From MWEH01 sp035409945 (GTDB lineage Bacteria > Bacillota > Clostridia > Christensenellales > DTU072), in NCBI GenBank assembly GCA_035409945.1, contig DAONQC010000001.1:124001-188000 (forward strand): DNA of 64,000 nucleotides. The letters are read 5' to 3'. This document shows positions 26,553 through 36,004 of this stretch, piece by piece; positions within the stretch are counted from its first letter, which is position 1; every line of letters starts with the position of its first letter. The notes beneath the pieces are model-generated. The model searched no databases and was not told the origin of the DNA. It was given only the letters and a program-made list of their open reading frames with translations. The position numbers and the translations under genes were made by a program.

Positions 26553-28328
26553 TCATAACCCCCTGTTTCTTTGGTATGCCAAAACTTTATCTAGTTTCTC
26601 TTCATATATGCTTTTTTCTTCATCATTTGTTGATCTATTAATATCTTCAACTATATTTTCCATAACTTTTTGTAAATAGTCCTTCATCAACCTTTTAATT
26701 GCATCTTCATATGTATACATGCCGTATTCACTTTTCCAATCCTCTCTTTTGTCATCAATTACATTCAATTCGTTTCTAATTCCATCTGCCCCAACTTCAT
26801 GAGACCAAAGATCTTTAAACACAAGTCTATTATTTTTCGTATATTCTTCTAAAAATTTACTAGCTATATTTTTTTGATCTTCCGTTTTAAACATGTCTGC
26901 ATTTGTAAATTCATCTATATTTAAATCAAACTGTCCAAACAGCCAAGCAGCAAGTACTATTCTCCCTCTATCTATATCAGCATTACTAATATTTTTGTCT
27001 TTTTTTAATGTAGCAACAGTTCTAACAACTGGAGAAGGCTTATTACCTTTGCTTTCAACAATTGCTTGTTCTATAACTTCCTTAGGTATACCTGATATTT
27101 GTGACACATAATCAACATAAGTACTTCGAGTTATACTATCAAGTTTTGATAATATAGGAATTGTTTCCTTAACAAATTTGGGTTTACCCTCAATTGTTGA
27201 AAAATCAGCACTTTCTTTTAATTTGCGAATTTTAAATTGCGTAACAGGTTCAGCTTGCGCAAGAAGTTTATCGAAAGAACTCACGCCAAATTGTCTAATA
27301 TAATCATCAGGATCCATATTATCGGGGATGGTAACAACACGAACATCAACATCTTCATCAGCCAATAAATCCAAAGACCGTATTGTTGCGCCTTGACCTG
27401 CGGCATCTCCATCAAAACACACATATACTTGTTTAACGACTCTACTAATAGCTTGACATTGTTTCAAAGTAAATGCAGTTCCCATTGATGCAATTACATT
27501 CTTTATACCAACTTCATAAAGCGACATAACATCCATATATCCTTCTACTAGGATTAAATTTTTAACATCTTCTTTTTGTCGTAGAGTTCTAATTATATTC
27601 ATATTATAAAGAGTTTGGCTTTTGTCAAAAGCTATAGTCGTTGGAGAATTTTTATATTTTGGCTTCGTATCTCCAGTCAAAGCACGCCCACTAAAACCGA
27701 CTATCTTACCCCTAGTTTCAATTATAGGAATAACTAATCTCATAGCCAGAAAATCCCCTTTTGATTCGTTCACAAGTGCTGCTTTTGTGATTGTTTCATC
27801 ACTTATACCTTGACTAATTAAGTGATTATAAAGGCTTTCATAATCTAAAGAGCAACCTAATCCAAATCTTGCGATTGTCTCATCATTAAAGCCTCTTTTA
27901 TGTAGATAATCCCTTGCTTCTTTAGCTTCAGGTTTTTGTAAATTATCACGATAAAATTTCGCTGCTAATAAATTAGCGTTGTAAATATTTTCTAAGTCGC
28001 GTTTTTTATCTTTTGCGTCCGCACTAAACTGCCTTTCCGGCATTTCTATACCAAATTTGTTAGCTATAAACTCCACAGCGTCCATAAACTCAAGCTTCTC
28101 TTTCTCTTTAACAAACTCTATTATATCTCCAGATTTACCACAGCCATAACACTTATAGTATTGTTGCTCTTCGTCAACAAGAAAAGAAGGGGTTTTCTCG
28201 TTGTGAAACGGACAACAAGCCCAATATCGGCTGCCTTTTTTAGTTAATGGTAGATACTGTTCAATTAATCGGACAATATCCACTGAATCTTTTAGTTCTT
28301 TGATCCAATCATTAAAGTTGTTAGTCAT
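26553..28328 (-). CDS. dnaG: DNA primase
   Basis: DnaG lays RNA primers for replication. The 591-residue product has the CHC2 zinc-binding domain at the N-terminus (CPFHNEKTPSF then CYGCGKSGD, residues about 40-65), the RNA polymerase catalytic core with the TOPRIM motifs LVEGYMDVMSLY near residue 255 and VCFDGDAAGQ near 305, and a C-terminal helicase-binding region. GGAGGAG precedes the ATG at 28328. It is divergent from rpsU across a 236-bp gap. dnaG heads the transcript that includes rpoD, Nif3, DUF164 and dapL. Confidence 0.97.
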   Translation of the reverse strand: MTNNFNDWIKELKDSVDIVRLIEQYLPLTKKGSRYWACCPFHNEKTPSFLVDEEQQYYKCYGCGKSGDIIEFVKEKEKLEFMDAVEFIANKFGIEMPERQFSADAKDKKRDLENIYNANLLAAKFYRDNLQKPEAKEARDYLHKRGFNDETIARFGLGCSLDYESLYNHLISQGISDETITKAALVNESKGDFLAMRLVIPIIETRGKIVGFSGRALTGDTKPKYKNSPTTIAFDKSQTLYNMNIIRTLRQKEDVKNLILVEGYMDVMSLYEVGIKNVIASMGTAFTLKQCQAISRVVKQVYVCFDGDAAGQGATIRSLDLLADEDVDVRVVTIPDNMDPDDYIRQFGVSSFDKLLAQAEPVTQFKIRKLKESADFSTIEGKPKFVKETIPILSKLDSITRSTYVDYVSQISGIPKEVIEQAIVESKGNKPSPVVRTVATLKKDKNISNADIDRGRIVLAAWLFGQFDLNIDEFTNADMFKTEDQKNIASKFLEEYTKNNRLVFKDLWSHEVGADGIRNELNVIDDKREDWKSEYGMYTYEDAIKRLMKDYLQKVMENIVEDINRSTNDEEKSIYEEKLDKVLAYQRNRGL

Positions 28329-28498
28329 TAACTCCTCCAGTTAAGTAAAATCATCCTGTCTATATAACATATACGCAAAATAATGATTTTTTCCTAACAA
28401 TAAATATTTTATTTATATAGCTTTAAACTATCTGTTTTTTACAAATTAATTAATCTCATCATATAAGTTACGATTTTTTGTAAATAATTATAAAAAAC

Positions 28499-28527
28499 TT
28501 GACATTTCAAATATCGTCCAATATTAT
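28499..28527 (+). promoter_or_regulatory. rpsU promoter
   Basis: A perfect TTGACA (28499-28504) and TATTAT (28522-28527) are separated by 17 bp, 37 bp before the rpsU ATG. The rest of the dnaG-rpsU gap is AT-rich, and no equally clear promoter for dnaG is seen on the other strand. Confidence 0.85.
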
Positions 28528-28564
28528 ATCAACAGTTAAGCACTTTAAAGAGGGGGTGATATTT

Positions 28565-28741
28565 ATGACAACGGTTTATGTAAGAGATAACGAAACCCTA
28601 GACAATGCTATAAGACGCTGGAAGAAAAAATGTGCAAACGATGGTACAATCGGTTATTTAAGGCGTAAAGAAGCTTATGAAAAGCCTAGTGTAAGGCGTA
28701 AAAAGAAAGCTGAAGCTGCTAGAAAACGCGTGTACAAGTAA
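28565..28741 (+). CDS. rpsU: 30S ribosomal protein S21
   Basis: S21 helps initiation on the 30S subunit. The 58-residue product starts at the ATG at 28565, with the strong AGAGGGGGTG site just before it; a longer frame covers the promoter and is not real. The basic sequence has VYVRDNETLDNAIRRWKKK at the start and KPSVRRKKKAEAARKR near the end. It is a complete single-gene unit with its own promoter and terminator, transcribed against both neighbours. In B. subtilis rpsU lies downstream of the mtaB genes on the same strand, so an inversion of this unit is suggested. Confidence 0.97.
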   Translation: MTTVYVRDNETLDNAIRRWKKKCANDGTIGYLRRKEAYEKPSVRRKKKAEAARKRVYK

Positions 28742-28747
28742 TGTTTT

Positions 28748-28772
28748 ACCCCCTGCACTAAGGGGGTTTTTA
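28748..28772 (+). terminator. Terminator after rpsU
   Basis: Stem ACCCCC with GGGGGT (28748-28767) around an 8-nt loop, followed by TTTTTATTTG. It begins six bases past the rpsU stop. Confidence 0.9.
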
Positions 28773-28841
28773 TTTGTTTTTACCTTATCACTAAAGCTCC
28801 CCACTCATTTCATTAAAAACTATTAATTAGTTAGAGTTAAA

Positions 28842-29183
28842 TTATCCCATCTTGTCTGTTAATTGTTCTCCTCCCATTATGTGAAAGTGAAGATGATTAA
28901 TAGACTGACGACCATTTAAACCCTTATTAGATATAATTCTAAAACCATCTCTTAATCCTAAAGAATCACTAATCTCGCCAATCTTTTTTAAACAAAGCCC
29001 TAGCTCTATTGCTTGTTTTTCTGTCATATCGATGATGTTTGAATAATGAGATTTAGGAATCATTAGTAAATGAATTTTTGCTTGCGGATTAAGATCTTTT
29101 ATTATAATCATCTTTTCATCTTCATACACTTTTGCACTTGGTATTTCACCTTTAATTATCTTACAAAAAATACAGTTATTCAT
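28842..29183 (-). CDS. HIT family (HinT-like) nucleotide hydrolase
   Basis: Histidine-triad hydrolase of the HinT branch, which splits adenosine phosphoramidates and related AMP conjugates. I start at 29183 (113 residues, typical length), because AAGGAC precedes it by a suitable distance; the longer frame adds 19 hydrophobic residues with no support. The N-terminal NNCIFCKIIKGEIPS has the zinc-binding CxxC of many bacterial HinTs. The catalytic triad motif NHLHFHIMGG lies near residue 97. It follows mtaB by about 190 bp and probably belongs to the same direction of transcription. It is the last gene before the inverted rpsU. Confidence 0.93.
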   Translation of the reverse strand: MNNCIFCKIIKGEIPSAKVYEDEKMIIIKDLNPQAKIHLLMIPKSHYSNIIDMTEKQAIELGLCLKKIGEISDSLGLRDGFRIISNKGLNGRQSINHLHFHIMGGEQLTDKMG

Positions 29184-29374
29184 GTTTGTCCTTATACAAT
29201 AATGTTGTTTGAATTTAACCAGTAAAATGATTAGCAACATTAGTTTATATATTCCGTTTTATACTTGACTTTTACAAAGAGATTATCAGGCATAAAAACA
29301 ATCTGATTGTACGACAAATAGAGTAATAGTGCTAGGTTTATAGTTTTAGGTAATCATCGATATATACCAATTTA

Positions 29375-30724
29375 TTATACACAGTTATTTGTTACAGCTC
29401 CAATTAATCCGTCTTTATATAATTTAGTAGCATTGACTATCCCCTGAGTAACATTAGTTTTTGCATACACTTTAATATAATACTCTGAATGCCCAAAGCT
29501 TATCCCATCTCCTAGCTCCTGTTCAAAAATAACATTATGCGGGTATTTTATCATTTTAGTTAAATAAGCCTTTTTTAATTGCTCTCTTATCTGAAAAAGT
29601 TTCTGACGGCGATTTTCAATAATTATTGGTGGGAGGGACGTAAGCATCCCAGCTTGCGTTAACGGGCGTGGAGAAAATGGAAAGATGTGGAGATCTGAAA
29701 ACCCAATTTCCGTAACCAAATCTGTAGTTTTATTAAAATCTTCATCGGTTTCATTTGGAAATCCAACAATTATGTCAGTTGTTATGGATGCTAATGGAAA
29801 ATATAGGCGAATTAACTCTACTTTATCAACATAATCTTGTGATGTATAATGTCTATTCATCATTTTTAAAATACGATTGCTACCACTTTGTAAAGAGAGA
29901 TGAAAGTGTTCACAAAAATTCGGCATTTGCTTAAGAACCTCTAGAAGTTCCTCATCAATAGCTTCTGCATAAAAAGACCCAATACGAATTCGACTATTTA
30001 CCTTTGATAGCTCTTGGAAAAGCGTGCTTAACCGCATATTATTATCCTGTCCATAACTCGATAAATTAATCCCAGTTATCACAATCTCCCTCGCATTTCT
30101 CGATATATTTAACACTTCCTTCATTATATTATCAACTGTTCTTGATCTAGATTCACCGCGCAAATATGGAATAATACAGTAAGAGCAATAATTATTGCAT
30201 CCATCTTGTATCTTCACATACGCTCTACTTCGATTTGTAACAGGTGGTAAATTAAACTCATCGTAGGTTTTTTGAGATTTGAAAAAACTATCCTCTATAA
30301 TGTAAGGCTTGTAATCTTCTAAATACTTCTTGCTCGCCCCATTTGCACAAGCATTTATGTAAAGTTTTTGTTCAATTAAATCTTCTAAAAACTTTAATAC
30401 TAATGACTTTTTCCTCGCACCCGCAACAGCACAAACTTTTTTTTTAATATAAAACTCTATGTTCGTAGCTGATGCGCAGCCTATTATTACTATAGGGGCA
30501 TCAATATTAACAGCTCTAATTCTAGATATTATTTGCCTAGATTTTCTTTCTGCTTCATTGGTTACTGCGCAAGTATTAACAATATATATATCTGAATCAT
30601 TATCTAACCTGTTGATACATATAATACCTCTAGTATTAAGGAATGCACAAATATAATCACACTCTGCTTGATTAACCTTACAGCCTAAATTGAATATGGA
30701 AGCCTTTTTTATCAAATTTGTCAT
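29375..30724 (-). CDS. mtaB: tRNA (t6A37) methylthiotransferase MtaB
   Basis: Radical SAM enzyme that converts t6A37 to ms2t6A37 in tRNAs reading ANN codons. The 449-residue product has the UPF0004 domain with its three cluster cysteines (NLGCKVNQAE near residue 14, VNTCAVTNEAERKSRQ near 50, IIGCASA near 82), the radical SAM motif CNNYCSYCIIPYLRG near residue 175, and a short C-terminal TRAM domain. It follows rsmE by 5 bp. hrcA-grpE-dnaK-dnaJ-prmA-rsmE-mtaB is the same order as in B. subtilis, so it is probably co-expressed with heat shock. Confidence 0.95.
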   Translation of the reverse strand: MTNLIKKASIFNLGCKVNQAECDYICAFLNTRGIICINRLDNDSDIYIVNTCAVTNEAERKSRQIISRIRAVNIDAPIVIIGCASATNIEFYIKKKVCAVAGARKKSLVLKFLEDLIEQKLYINACANGASKKYLEDYKPYIIEDSFFKSQKTYDEFNLPPVTNRSRAYVKIQDGCNNYCSYCIIPYLRGESRSRTVDNIMKEVLNISRNAREIVITGINLSSYGQDNNMRLSTLFQELSKVNSRIRIGSFYAEAIDEELLEVLKQMPNFCEHFHLSLQSGSNRILKMMNRHYTSQDYVDKVELIRLYFPLASITTDIIVGFPNETDEDFNKTTDLVTEIGFSDLHIFPFSPRPLTQAGMLTSLPPIIIENRRQKLFQIREQLKKAYLTKMIKYPHNVIFEQELGDGISFGHSEYYIKVYAKTNVTQGIVNATKLYKDGLIGAVTNNCV

Positions 30725-30729
30725 AAATA

Positions 30730-31434
30730 CTATAAATCCTCGTATTTACTTTGTATTAAAATCATTGCTACCATCGCAGCGGTTTCTGATTTCAATACTC
30801 TTTTAGAAAGCGAAGCAATCCTTATCCCTGCTTTTTTTGCTCTTGATATTTCATCATCTGCAAATCCACCCTCAGGACCTATTATCACCATTACGTCCCT
30901 GTCAATCCAGCTAATTTGTTTATCGAGTGTTAAATCTTTACTTTTTTCATAACAAAGCATTCTGTTTTTAAAATTAGGATATAGTGAAATAACATCATCA
31001 AATTTTTTCGTGTCAAGAATTTTGGGAATAACGGAACGTTCAGACTGTTTAACAGCATCTAAAATTATCTTTTCAGACCTCACTGCTTTATGTGCTTTGT
31101 ATGAAGTATATGCTGAAGTAAATGGAATAATTTCATTCACGCCTAACTCCACAGCTTTTTGTAATATAAAATCGAACTCTTTACATAATGCCTGACATAG
31201 AACAATCCTATTATTCCCTTCTCTAAAATTATCTTCTTCTTTATAAATCTCAGCGACTATTGAGTCTGTGTTTATGTCTGTTATTTTAGCAAAATAATCT
31301 CTTCCGTCTCCAGTAAATGCACATATATGGAATCCCACTTTATGTCTTAAAACTTTGGCACAATGATAATATTCATCTCCTTCTAAAATGATAAAATTAT
31401 CTAGTTTTCTTCCAAAAAATCTTCTAATATCCAT
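30730..31434 (-). CDS. rsmE: 16S rRNA (uracil-1498-N3)-methyltransferase
   Basis: RsmE is a SPOUT methyltransferase that modifies U1498 in 16S rRNA. The 234-residue product has an N-terminal OB/PUA-like domain (RRFFGRKLD at residue 4, then HYCAKVLRHK-like YHCAKVLRHKVG) and a C-terminal trefoil knot with IIGPEGGFADDEI near residue 178 and RVLKSETAAMVAMILIQ at the end. AGGGGT precedes the ATG. It lies 11 bp after prmA, in the conserved order. Confidence 0.95.
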   Translation of the reverse strand: MDIRRFFGRKLDNFIILEGDEYYHCAKVLRHKVGFHICAFTGDGRDYFAKITDINTDSIVAEIYKEEDNFREGNNRIVLCQALCKEFDFILQKAVELGVNEIIPFTSAYTSYKAHKAVRSEKIILDAVKQSERSVIPKILDTKKFDDVISLYPNFKNRMLCYEKSKDLTLDKQISWIDRDVMVIIGPEGGFADDEISRAKKAGIRIASLSKRVLKSETAAMVAMILIQSKYEDL

Positions 31435-31445
31435 TAAAACCCCTA

Positions 31446-32384
31446 TTATTTATAGCTCAATAATAATGCAATCCAAGCATTTTCTTTGATCCATTTCATA
31501 AGAGAAAAACCTTTACATTTAAATGCATCAATTACTTCTGTATTTCTATTTTCTATTATACCAGAGCAAATTAAATAACCAGGTTTGGTTATATAATTTA
31601 AAATGTTTTTTGACAAATTAATCAGGAGATCTGCTGTCATATTTGCTAAAATTATTTGATTATCATTCTGCGCTTTTTCAAGCAAATTTGATTTATAAAA
31701 AACAGCACGATTTAAATATTGCCCAGTCTCGTCATTTAGCTGGAGATTTGTTCTCGAAGATTTGATGCAAGCACTATCAATGTCTAAAAAGGCGACTTTT
31801 TGTGCTCCGCTTTTCAATGCGGCAATACCTAATATCCCACTACCAGCGCCCACATCAACAACATTTTTACCGTTAATATCAATACTAGACATTAATTCTA
31901 AACACATTTTAGTTGTCTCATGTTCACCAGTACCAAATGCGTTACCAGGTTGAATGTATATCATAGTATTATTATTCGATGAAATACTAACTTTATCCTT
32001 TTGCCATATTGGAACTACTGTATATTGCCCCACCTCTATAGGAGAATAATATTTTTTCCATTCTTCAAGCCAATCTACATTTTCATAATCTTTAATTTCC
32101 CAAGAAAAACTAACTCCTTCAATTTGTTGTAAATCGGTTAAAACAAGTTCTTTAATTTCGTCAATATCTTCTAAATTTATAAAAGCAGAAATTTTTACTA
32201 GATCCGTCTTTGTGCGTTGCAAAATAGTTTCATCAACATAATCCCATTTCTTGGACAAATCATTAAAATCAAGAATGGCCCTAGGATCGTCTATCTTTAG
32301 GGAATCGATTCCATACGAAAAGAAGGAACTAACGACAAAATCTGCTCCTTCCGTATTTGTAGTTATAATGAATTCTTTTAACAT
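31446..32384 (-). CDS. prmA: Ribosomal protein L11 methyltransferase
   Basis: PrmA trimethylates ribosomal protein L11. The 312-residue product has an N-terminal L11-binding domain and a Rossmann methyltransferase domain with the SAM motif VVDVGAGSGILGIAALKSGA near residue 175, plus GNAFGTGEHETTKMCLELM near 147 and the NMTADLLI stretch (NPPY-like position, ILANMTADLL) near 245. The ribosome site is weak, and the ATG lies 8 bp after the dnaJ stop, so translation may be coupled. The neighbourhood is the standard dnaJ-prmA-rsmE-mtaB. Confidence 0.95.
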   Translation of the reverse strand: MLKEFIITTNTEGADFVVSSFFSYGIDSLKIDDPRAILDFNDLSKKWDYVDETILQRTKTDLVKISAFINLEDIDEIKELVLTDLQQIEGVSFSWEIKDYENVDWLEEWKKYYSPIEVGQYTVVPIWQKDKVSISSNNNTMIYIQPGNAFGTGEHETTKMCLELMSSIDINGKNVVDVGAGSGILGIAALKSGAQKVAFLDIDSACIKSSRTNLQLNDETGQYLNRAVFYKSNLLEKAQNDNQIILANMTADLLINLSKNILNYITKPGYLICSGIIENRNTEVIDAFKCKGFSLMKWIKENAWIALLLSYK

Positions 32385-32392
32385 TTTTGACT

Positions 32393-33538
32393 TTATTTTA
32401 AGTTCGTAATTTTTTTATACTTTTCTACTCTATTATATGTTGCTTTATCTAACTCATCAAACATTTCTTTATATGCTTTTTTTTGCTTGTTCGATAGATT
32501 AGTGGGTAAATCGACTATGATCTTTACATACAAATCTCCATAAGCATCTCGTCTAAGATGCTTGATTCCTTTCTTCTTAATTCTTAATACCGTACCATCA
32601 CTTGTCCCTTCAGGTATTGTAATAATTATTTTTTCACCACCAAGTACTGGAACTTCAACTTTATCACCTAGTATAGCTTGTGAAACTTTTATTGGCATAT
32701 CTAACTTCAAATCATATCCGGAACGCGTAAAAAACTTATGTTGTAGGACCTTAAATACAAGAATTAAATTACCTGAAGGAGCGCCAAAATAGCCAGCATT
32801 TCCTTCATTAGCAATTGTTAACATCTGATTATTATCAACCCCAGCTGGAATATTAACATTAACAGTTCTTTGTTTTTCAACGCGTCCTGCGCCGCCACAA
32901 ACATTGCAATTTTCAGTAATTATTTTTCCTTTCCCACGACAAACATTACATACTTGTTGACTTCTCATAACTCCGAACATAGTTCTTTGATCTACATTAA
33001 CTACTCCTGTGCCATTACAATGTGTACAAGTTTTATACGCCGTACCATTCTTAGCTCCGGTGCCATTACAAGCAGAACAATTCTCGACGCGTTTGTATTT
33101 GATTTCTTTACTGGTACCAAAACATGCTTCTTCAAAAGTCAATGTAATTTGAATTTCAATATCCTCTCCAGTCCTTGGTGAATTTGCCCTTGAAGAATAT
33201 CTTGGACCACCACCTGAGAAAACATTGAATAAATCACTGACAATATCATCAAACCCACCCATACCAGAATGGAATCCACCAGAACCTCCAGGAGAAAATT
33301 GTGGACCGTCTTCGCTTCCATACTGATCAAAAGCTGCTCTTTTTTGTGGATCAGAAAGCACTTCATAGGCATGTTGGATTTCCGTAAACTTATCTTTTGC
33401 TTCGTTTCTCTTTGCCTCTGTGTCTGTAGCATACACATCTGGGTGCCACTTCTTTGCTAAACGACGATACGCGGACTTTATTTCGTCCGCGCTCGCGTCC
33501 TTTTTAACGCCTAATACTTCATAATAATTCTTTGCCAT
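32393..33538 (-). CDS. dnaJ: Chaperone protein DnaJ
   Basis: Hsp40 co-chaperone that delivers substrates to DnaK and stimulates its ATPase. The 381-residue type I protein has the J domain with HPD near residue 33, a Gly/Phe-rich linker (about 75-115), four zinc-binding CxxCxGxG repeats (CSACNGTG, CTHCNGTG, CNVCRGKG, CNVCGGAG, residues about 148-215), and a C-terminal substrate-binding region. It follows dnaK by 7 bp in the hrcA-grpE-dnaK-dnaJ operon under CIRCE control. Confidence 0.97.
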   Translation of the reverse strand: MAKNYYEVLGVKKDASADEIKSAYRRLAKKWHPDVYATDTEAKRNEAKDKFTEIQHAYEVLSDPQKRAAFDQYGSEDGPQFSPGGSGGFHSGMGGFDDIVSDLFNVFSGGGPRYSSRANSPRTGEDIEIQITLTFEEACFGTSKEIKYKRVENCSACNGTGAKNGTAYKTCTHCNGTGVVNVDQRTMFGVMRSQQVCNVCRGKGKIITENCNVCGGAGRVEKQRTVNVNIPAGVDNNQMLTIANEGNAGYFGAPSGNLILVFKVLQHKFFTRSGYDLKLDMPIKVSQAILGDKVEVPVLGGEKIIITIPEGTSDGTVLRIKKKGIKHLRRDAYGDLYVKIIVDLPTNLSNKQKKAYKEMFDELDKATYNRVEKYKKITNLK

Positions 33539-33545
33539 TTCTGTT

Positions 33546-35366
33546 CTAACTAATATCTTCTGGGTCTACATTAATTGTAGGATTATCTTCGTTATTATCT
33601 GCCGCGGAAGATGCTTCTCCTTCTTGTGATTGTTGTGCAGTTTGATATAATTTAGTGAATATCGGGTTAGTAGTTTTAGATAATTCTTCAGTTATTGACT
33701 TTACTTTTTCAATAGTATCTGCGCCTTCTAACTCTTTTTTGGCATTTTCTGCGGCAGTTTTTAACGTATTTTTGTCTTCTTCAGAGAGTTTATCTCCACT
33801 CTCTGTGATTGTCTTTTCAACAGCAAATATCAATTGCTCCGCAGTGTTTTTCATCTCCACTAATTCTTTGCGTTTTTTATCTTCTTCAGCATAGCGTTCT
33901 GCATCTTTGACAGCTTTATCAATATCGTCCTTCGATAAGTTGGAGGATGCTGTAATTGTAACATTCGCCGACTTGTTTGTTCCTTTATCCAAAGCGGTAA
34001 CTGAAACTATACCGTTTTGATCTATTTCAAATGTTACTTCTATTTGTGGAATTCCTTTCATCGCTGGAGGTATTCCTGTTAATTCAAATCTTCCTATCGT
34101 CTTATTGTCTGCTGCCATCGCTCTTTCGCCTTGAAGTACATGTACATCAACCGATGTTTGATTGTCAGTTGCAGTTGAGAATATCTGTGACTTTTTTGTA
34201 GGTATCGTTGTATTTCTATCAATTAATTTTGTGAATACTCCACCAAGAGTTTCTATTCCTAATGATAAAGGCGTTACATCAAGTAATAATATATCTTTTA
34301 CATCGCCTGACAAAACACCGCCTTGTATTGCTGCACCTAATGCAACACATTCATCTGGATTAATTCCTTTGTATGGTTCTTTACCCATTACATTTTTAAC
34401 AGCATCTACAACAGCAGGAATTCGTGTTGAACCACCTACTAAAATAACTTTATCAATTTCCTTGACAGATAATTTTGAATCTTTTATTGCTTGCAGTAAG
34501 GGTGTTATTGTAGCTTTTACTAAGTCAGCAGTTAAATCGTCAAATTTGGCGCGAGTCAAATCTTCATCTAAATGCTGCGGACCATGTTCGTTACTCGTAA
34601 TAAAAGGTATATTGATATTGACTTTATTTATACTAGAAAGTTCAATTTTTGCTTTTTCCGCGGCTTCTTTAATTCGTTGTGTGGCCATTTTGTCTTTGAG
34701 TAAATCAATACCACGAGTCTTCTTAAACTCAGAAGCAATCCAGTTAACTATTCTATTATCAAAGTCATCGCCTCCTAATTTAGTATTCCCGTTTGTAGCT
34801 AATACTTCCACAACACCGTCACCTATATCCAGTATAGATACATCAAATGTTCCTCCTCCAAGATCATAAACTAGTATTTTTTGCGATTGCTTTTCTAGTC
34901 CATATGCGAATGCAGCGGCAGTAGGTTCATTGATTATTCTTAAAACTTCAAGCCCTGCAATCTGACCTGCATCTTTTGTTGCCTGACGTTGTGCATCGGA
35001 AAAATACGCAGGAACGGTAATTACAGCCTTTGTTACCTTTTGCCCTAAATATGCTTCTGCATCAGCTTTTAATTTTGAAAGAATCATTGCTGATATCTCT
35101 GGTGCTGTGTATTTTTTGCCGTCAATTGTTTTAGTGTAGTTTGTACCCATTTCGCGCTTTATCGAGCTGATCGTTCTATCTGGGTTAACTATTGCTTGCC
35201 TCTTTGCTACTTCGCCGACAAGTCTTTCACCATCTTTTGAAAATCCAACAACTGATGGAGTTGTTCTAGAACCTTCTGCATTTACAATTATAGTTGGCTC
35301 GCCACCTTCCATAACAGCAACTGCAGAGTTAGTTGTACCAAGGTCAATTCCTATTATTTTAGACAT
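33546..35366 (-). CDS. dnaK: Chaperone protein DnaK (Hsp70)
   Basis: Hsp70 ATP-dependent chaperone. The 606-residue protein starts MSKIIGIDLGTTNSAVAV, has the ATPase signatures VYDLGGGTFDVSILDIG near residue 165 and VILVGGSTRIPAVVDAVK near 300, and a C-terminal substrate-binding domain and acidic tail. GrpE-family Firmicute DnaKs lack the 24-residue insert of E. coli in the first lobe; this one fits that shorter form. It follows grpE after 42 bp. The third gene of the CIRCE-controlled operon. Confidence 0.98.
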   Translation of the reverse strand: MSKIIGIDLGTTNSAVAVMEGGEPTIIVNAEGSRTTPSVVGFSKDGERLVGEVAKRQAIVNPDRTISSIKREMGTNYTKTIDGKKYTAPEISAMILSKLKADAEAYLGQKVTKAVITVPAYFSDAQRQATKDAGQIAGLEVLRIINEPTAAAFAYGLEKQSQKILVYDLGGGTFDVSILDIGDGVVEVLATNGNTKLGGDDFDNRIVNWIASEFKKTRGIDLLKDKMATQRIKEAAEKAKIELSSINKVNINIPFITSNEHGPQHLDEDLTRAKFDDLTADLVKATITPLLQAIKDSKLSVKEIDKVILVGGSTRIPAVVDAVKNVMGKEPYKGINPDECVALGAAIQGGVLSGDVKDILLLDVTPLSLGIETLGGVFTKLIDRNTTIPTKKSQIFSTATDNQTSVDVHVLQGERAMAADNKTIGRFELTGIPPAMKGIPQIEVTFEIDQNGIVSVTALDKGTNKSANVTITASSNLSKDDIDKAVKDAERYAEEDKKRKELVEMKNTAEQLIFAVEKTITESGDKLSEEDKNTLKTAAENAKKELEGADTIEKVKSITEELSKTTNPIFTKLYQTAQQSQEGEASSAADNNEDNPTINVDPEDIS

Positions 35367-35408
35367 AATTTTATTCTCCTTATATATTATTATTTTTTTC
35401 TATTATTG

Positions 35409-36002
35409 TTACGCTGCGACTTTTACGGTCGCGTACCTGATTACTTTTTTATTTTTGAGGTATCCTTTTTTAAAAACCTGAGTGACAAGACCCGATTTTG
35501 ATTCATTTTCCTCTTGCATTATTGCATCATGTAATTCTGGATTGAATGGTTGGTTTAATGGATTAATCTCCTCAATTTCATACTTTTCTAATACTTTGAC
35601 AAACTGTTTATTAATTAACTCGACTCCCTTCTGCGATGTTTCATCTTTAATCATCATAAGAGCGGCATCAATTGAATCCTTTACTTCTATGAAATCTAAA
35701 ATTACTTTATCAGTAGCTTCATCCTTAGACTTTTCAATAATGCTTTCGTTTCTTTTTCTATAGTTATCAAATTCTGCTTTAATTTTCTTTGCTACACATA
35801 TGTATTCTTCTACGTCCCGTTGTAACTTTTCTATAAGTGCTTTAGTTTCTGTATCTAGTGATTCGCTGTCAATTTCTTCAACACTTGTTTTTTTGTTATC
35901 TTCTTCAACATTTAATTTATTACTTTTTTGAGAAATAATATCTTTATCTTGTTTTAACACTTCTATATTATCTTCCAATTTAACTTTTGTTTTATTCCCC
36001 AT
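35409..36002 (-). CDS. grpE: Nucleotide exchange factor GrpE
   Basis: GrpE releases ADP from DnaK. The 197-residue product has an N-terminal charged coiled-coil (about 1-90), the core KKIKAEFDNYRKRNE near residue 67, and a C-terminal beta domain with NPLNQPFNPELHDAIMQEEN near 150 and VTQVFKKGYLKNKKVIRYA near 172. It begins 2 bp after hrcA and uses AAGGAG at the end of that gene. Its N-terminal extension is lysine- and glutamate-rich, as usual for the family. Confidence 0.95.
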   Translation of the reverse strand: MGNKTKVKLEDNIEVLKQDKDIISQKSNKLNVEEDNKKTSVEEIDSESLDTETKALIEKLQRDVEEYICVAKKIKAEFDNYRKRNESIIEKSKDEATDKVILDFIEVKDSIDAALMMIKDETSQKGVELINKQFVKVLEKYEIEEINPLNQPFNPELHDAIMQEENESKSGLVTQVFKKGYLKNKKVIRYATVKVAA

Positions 36003-36004
36003 AA

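Noticed and set aside
34162..34869. Plus-strand open frame of 235 codons
   Set aside because: It lies fully inside dnaK, a conserved gene, on the opposite strand.
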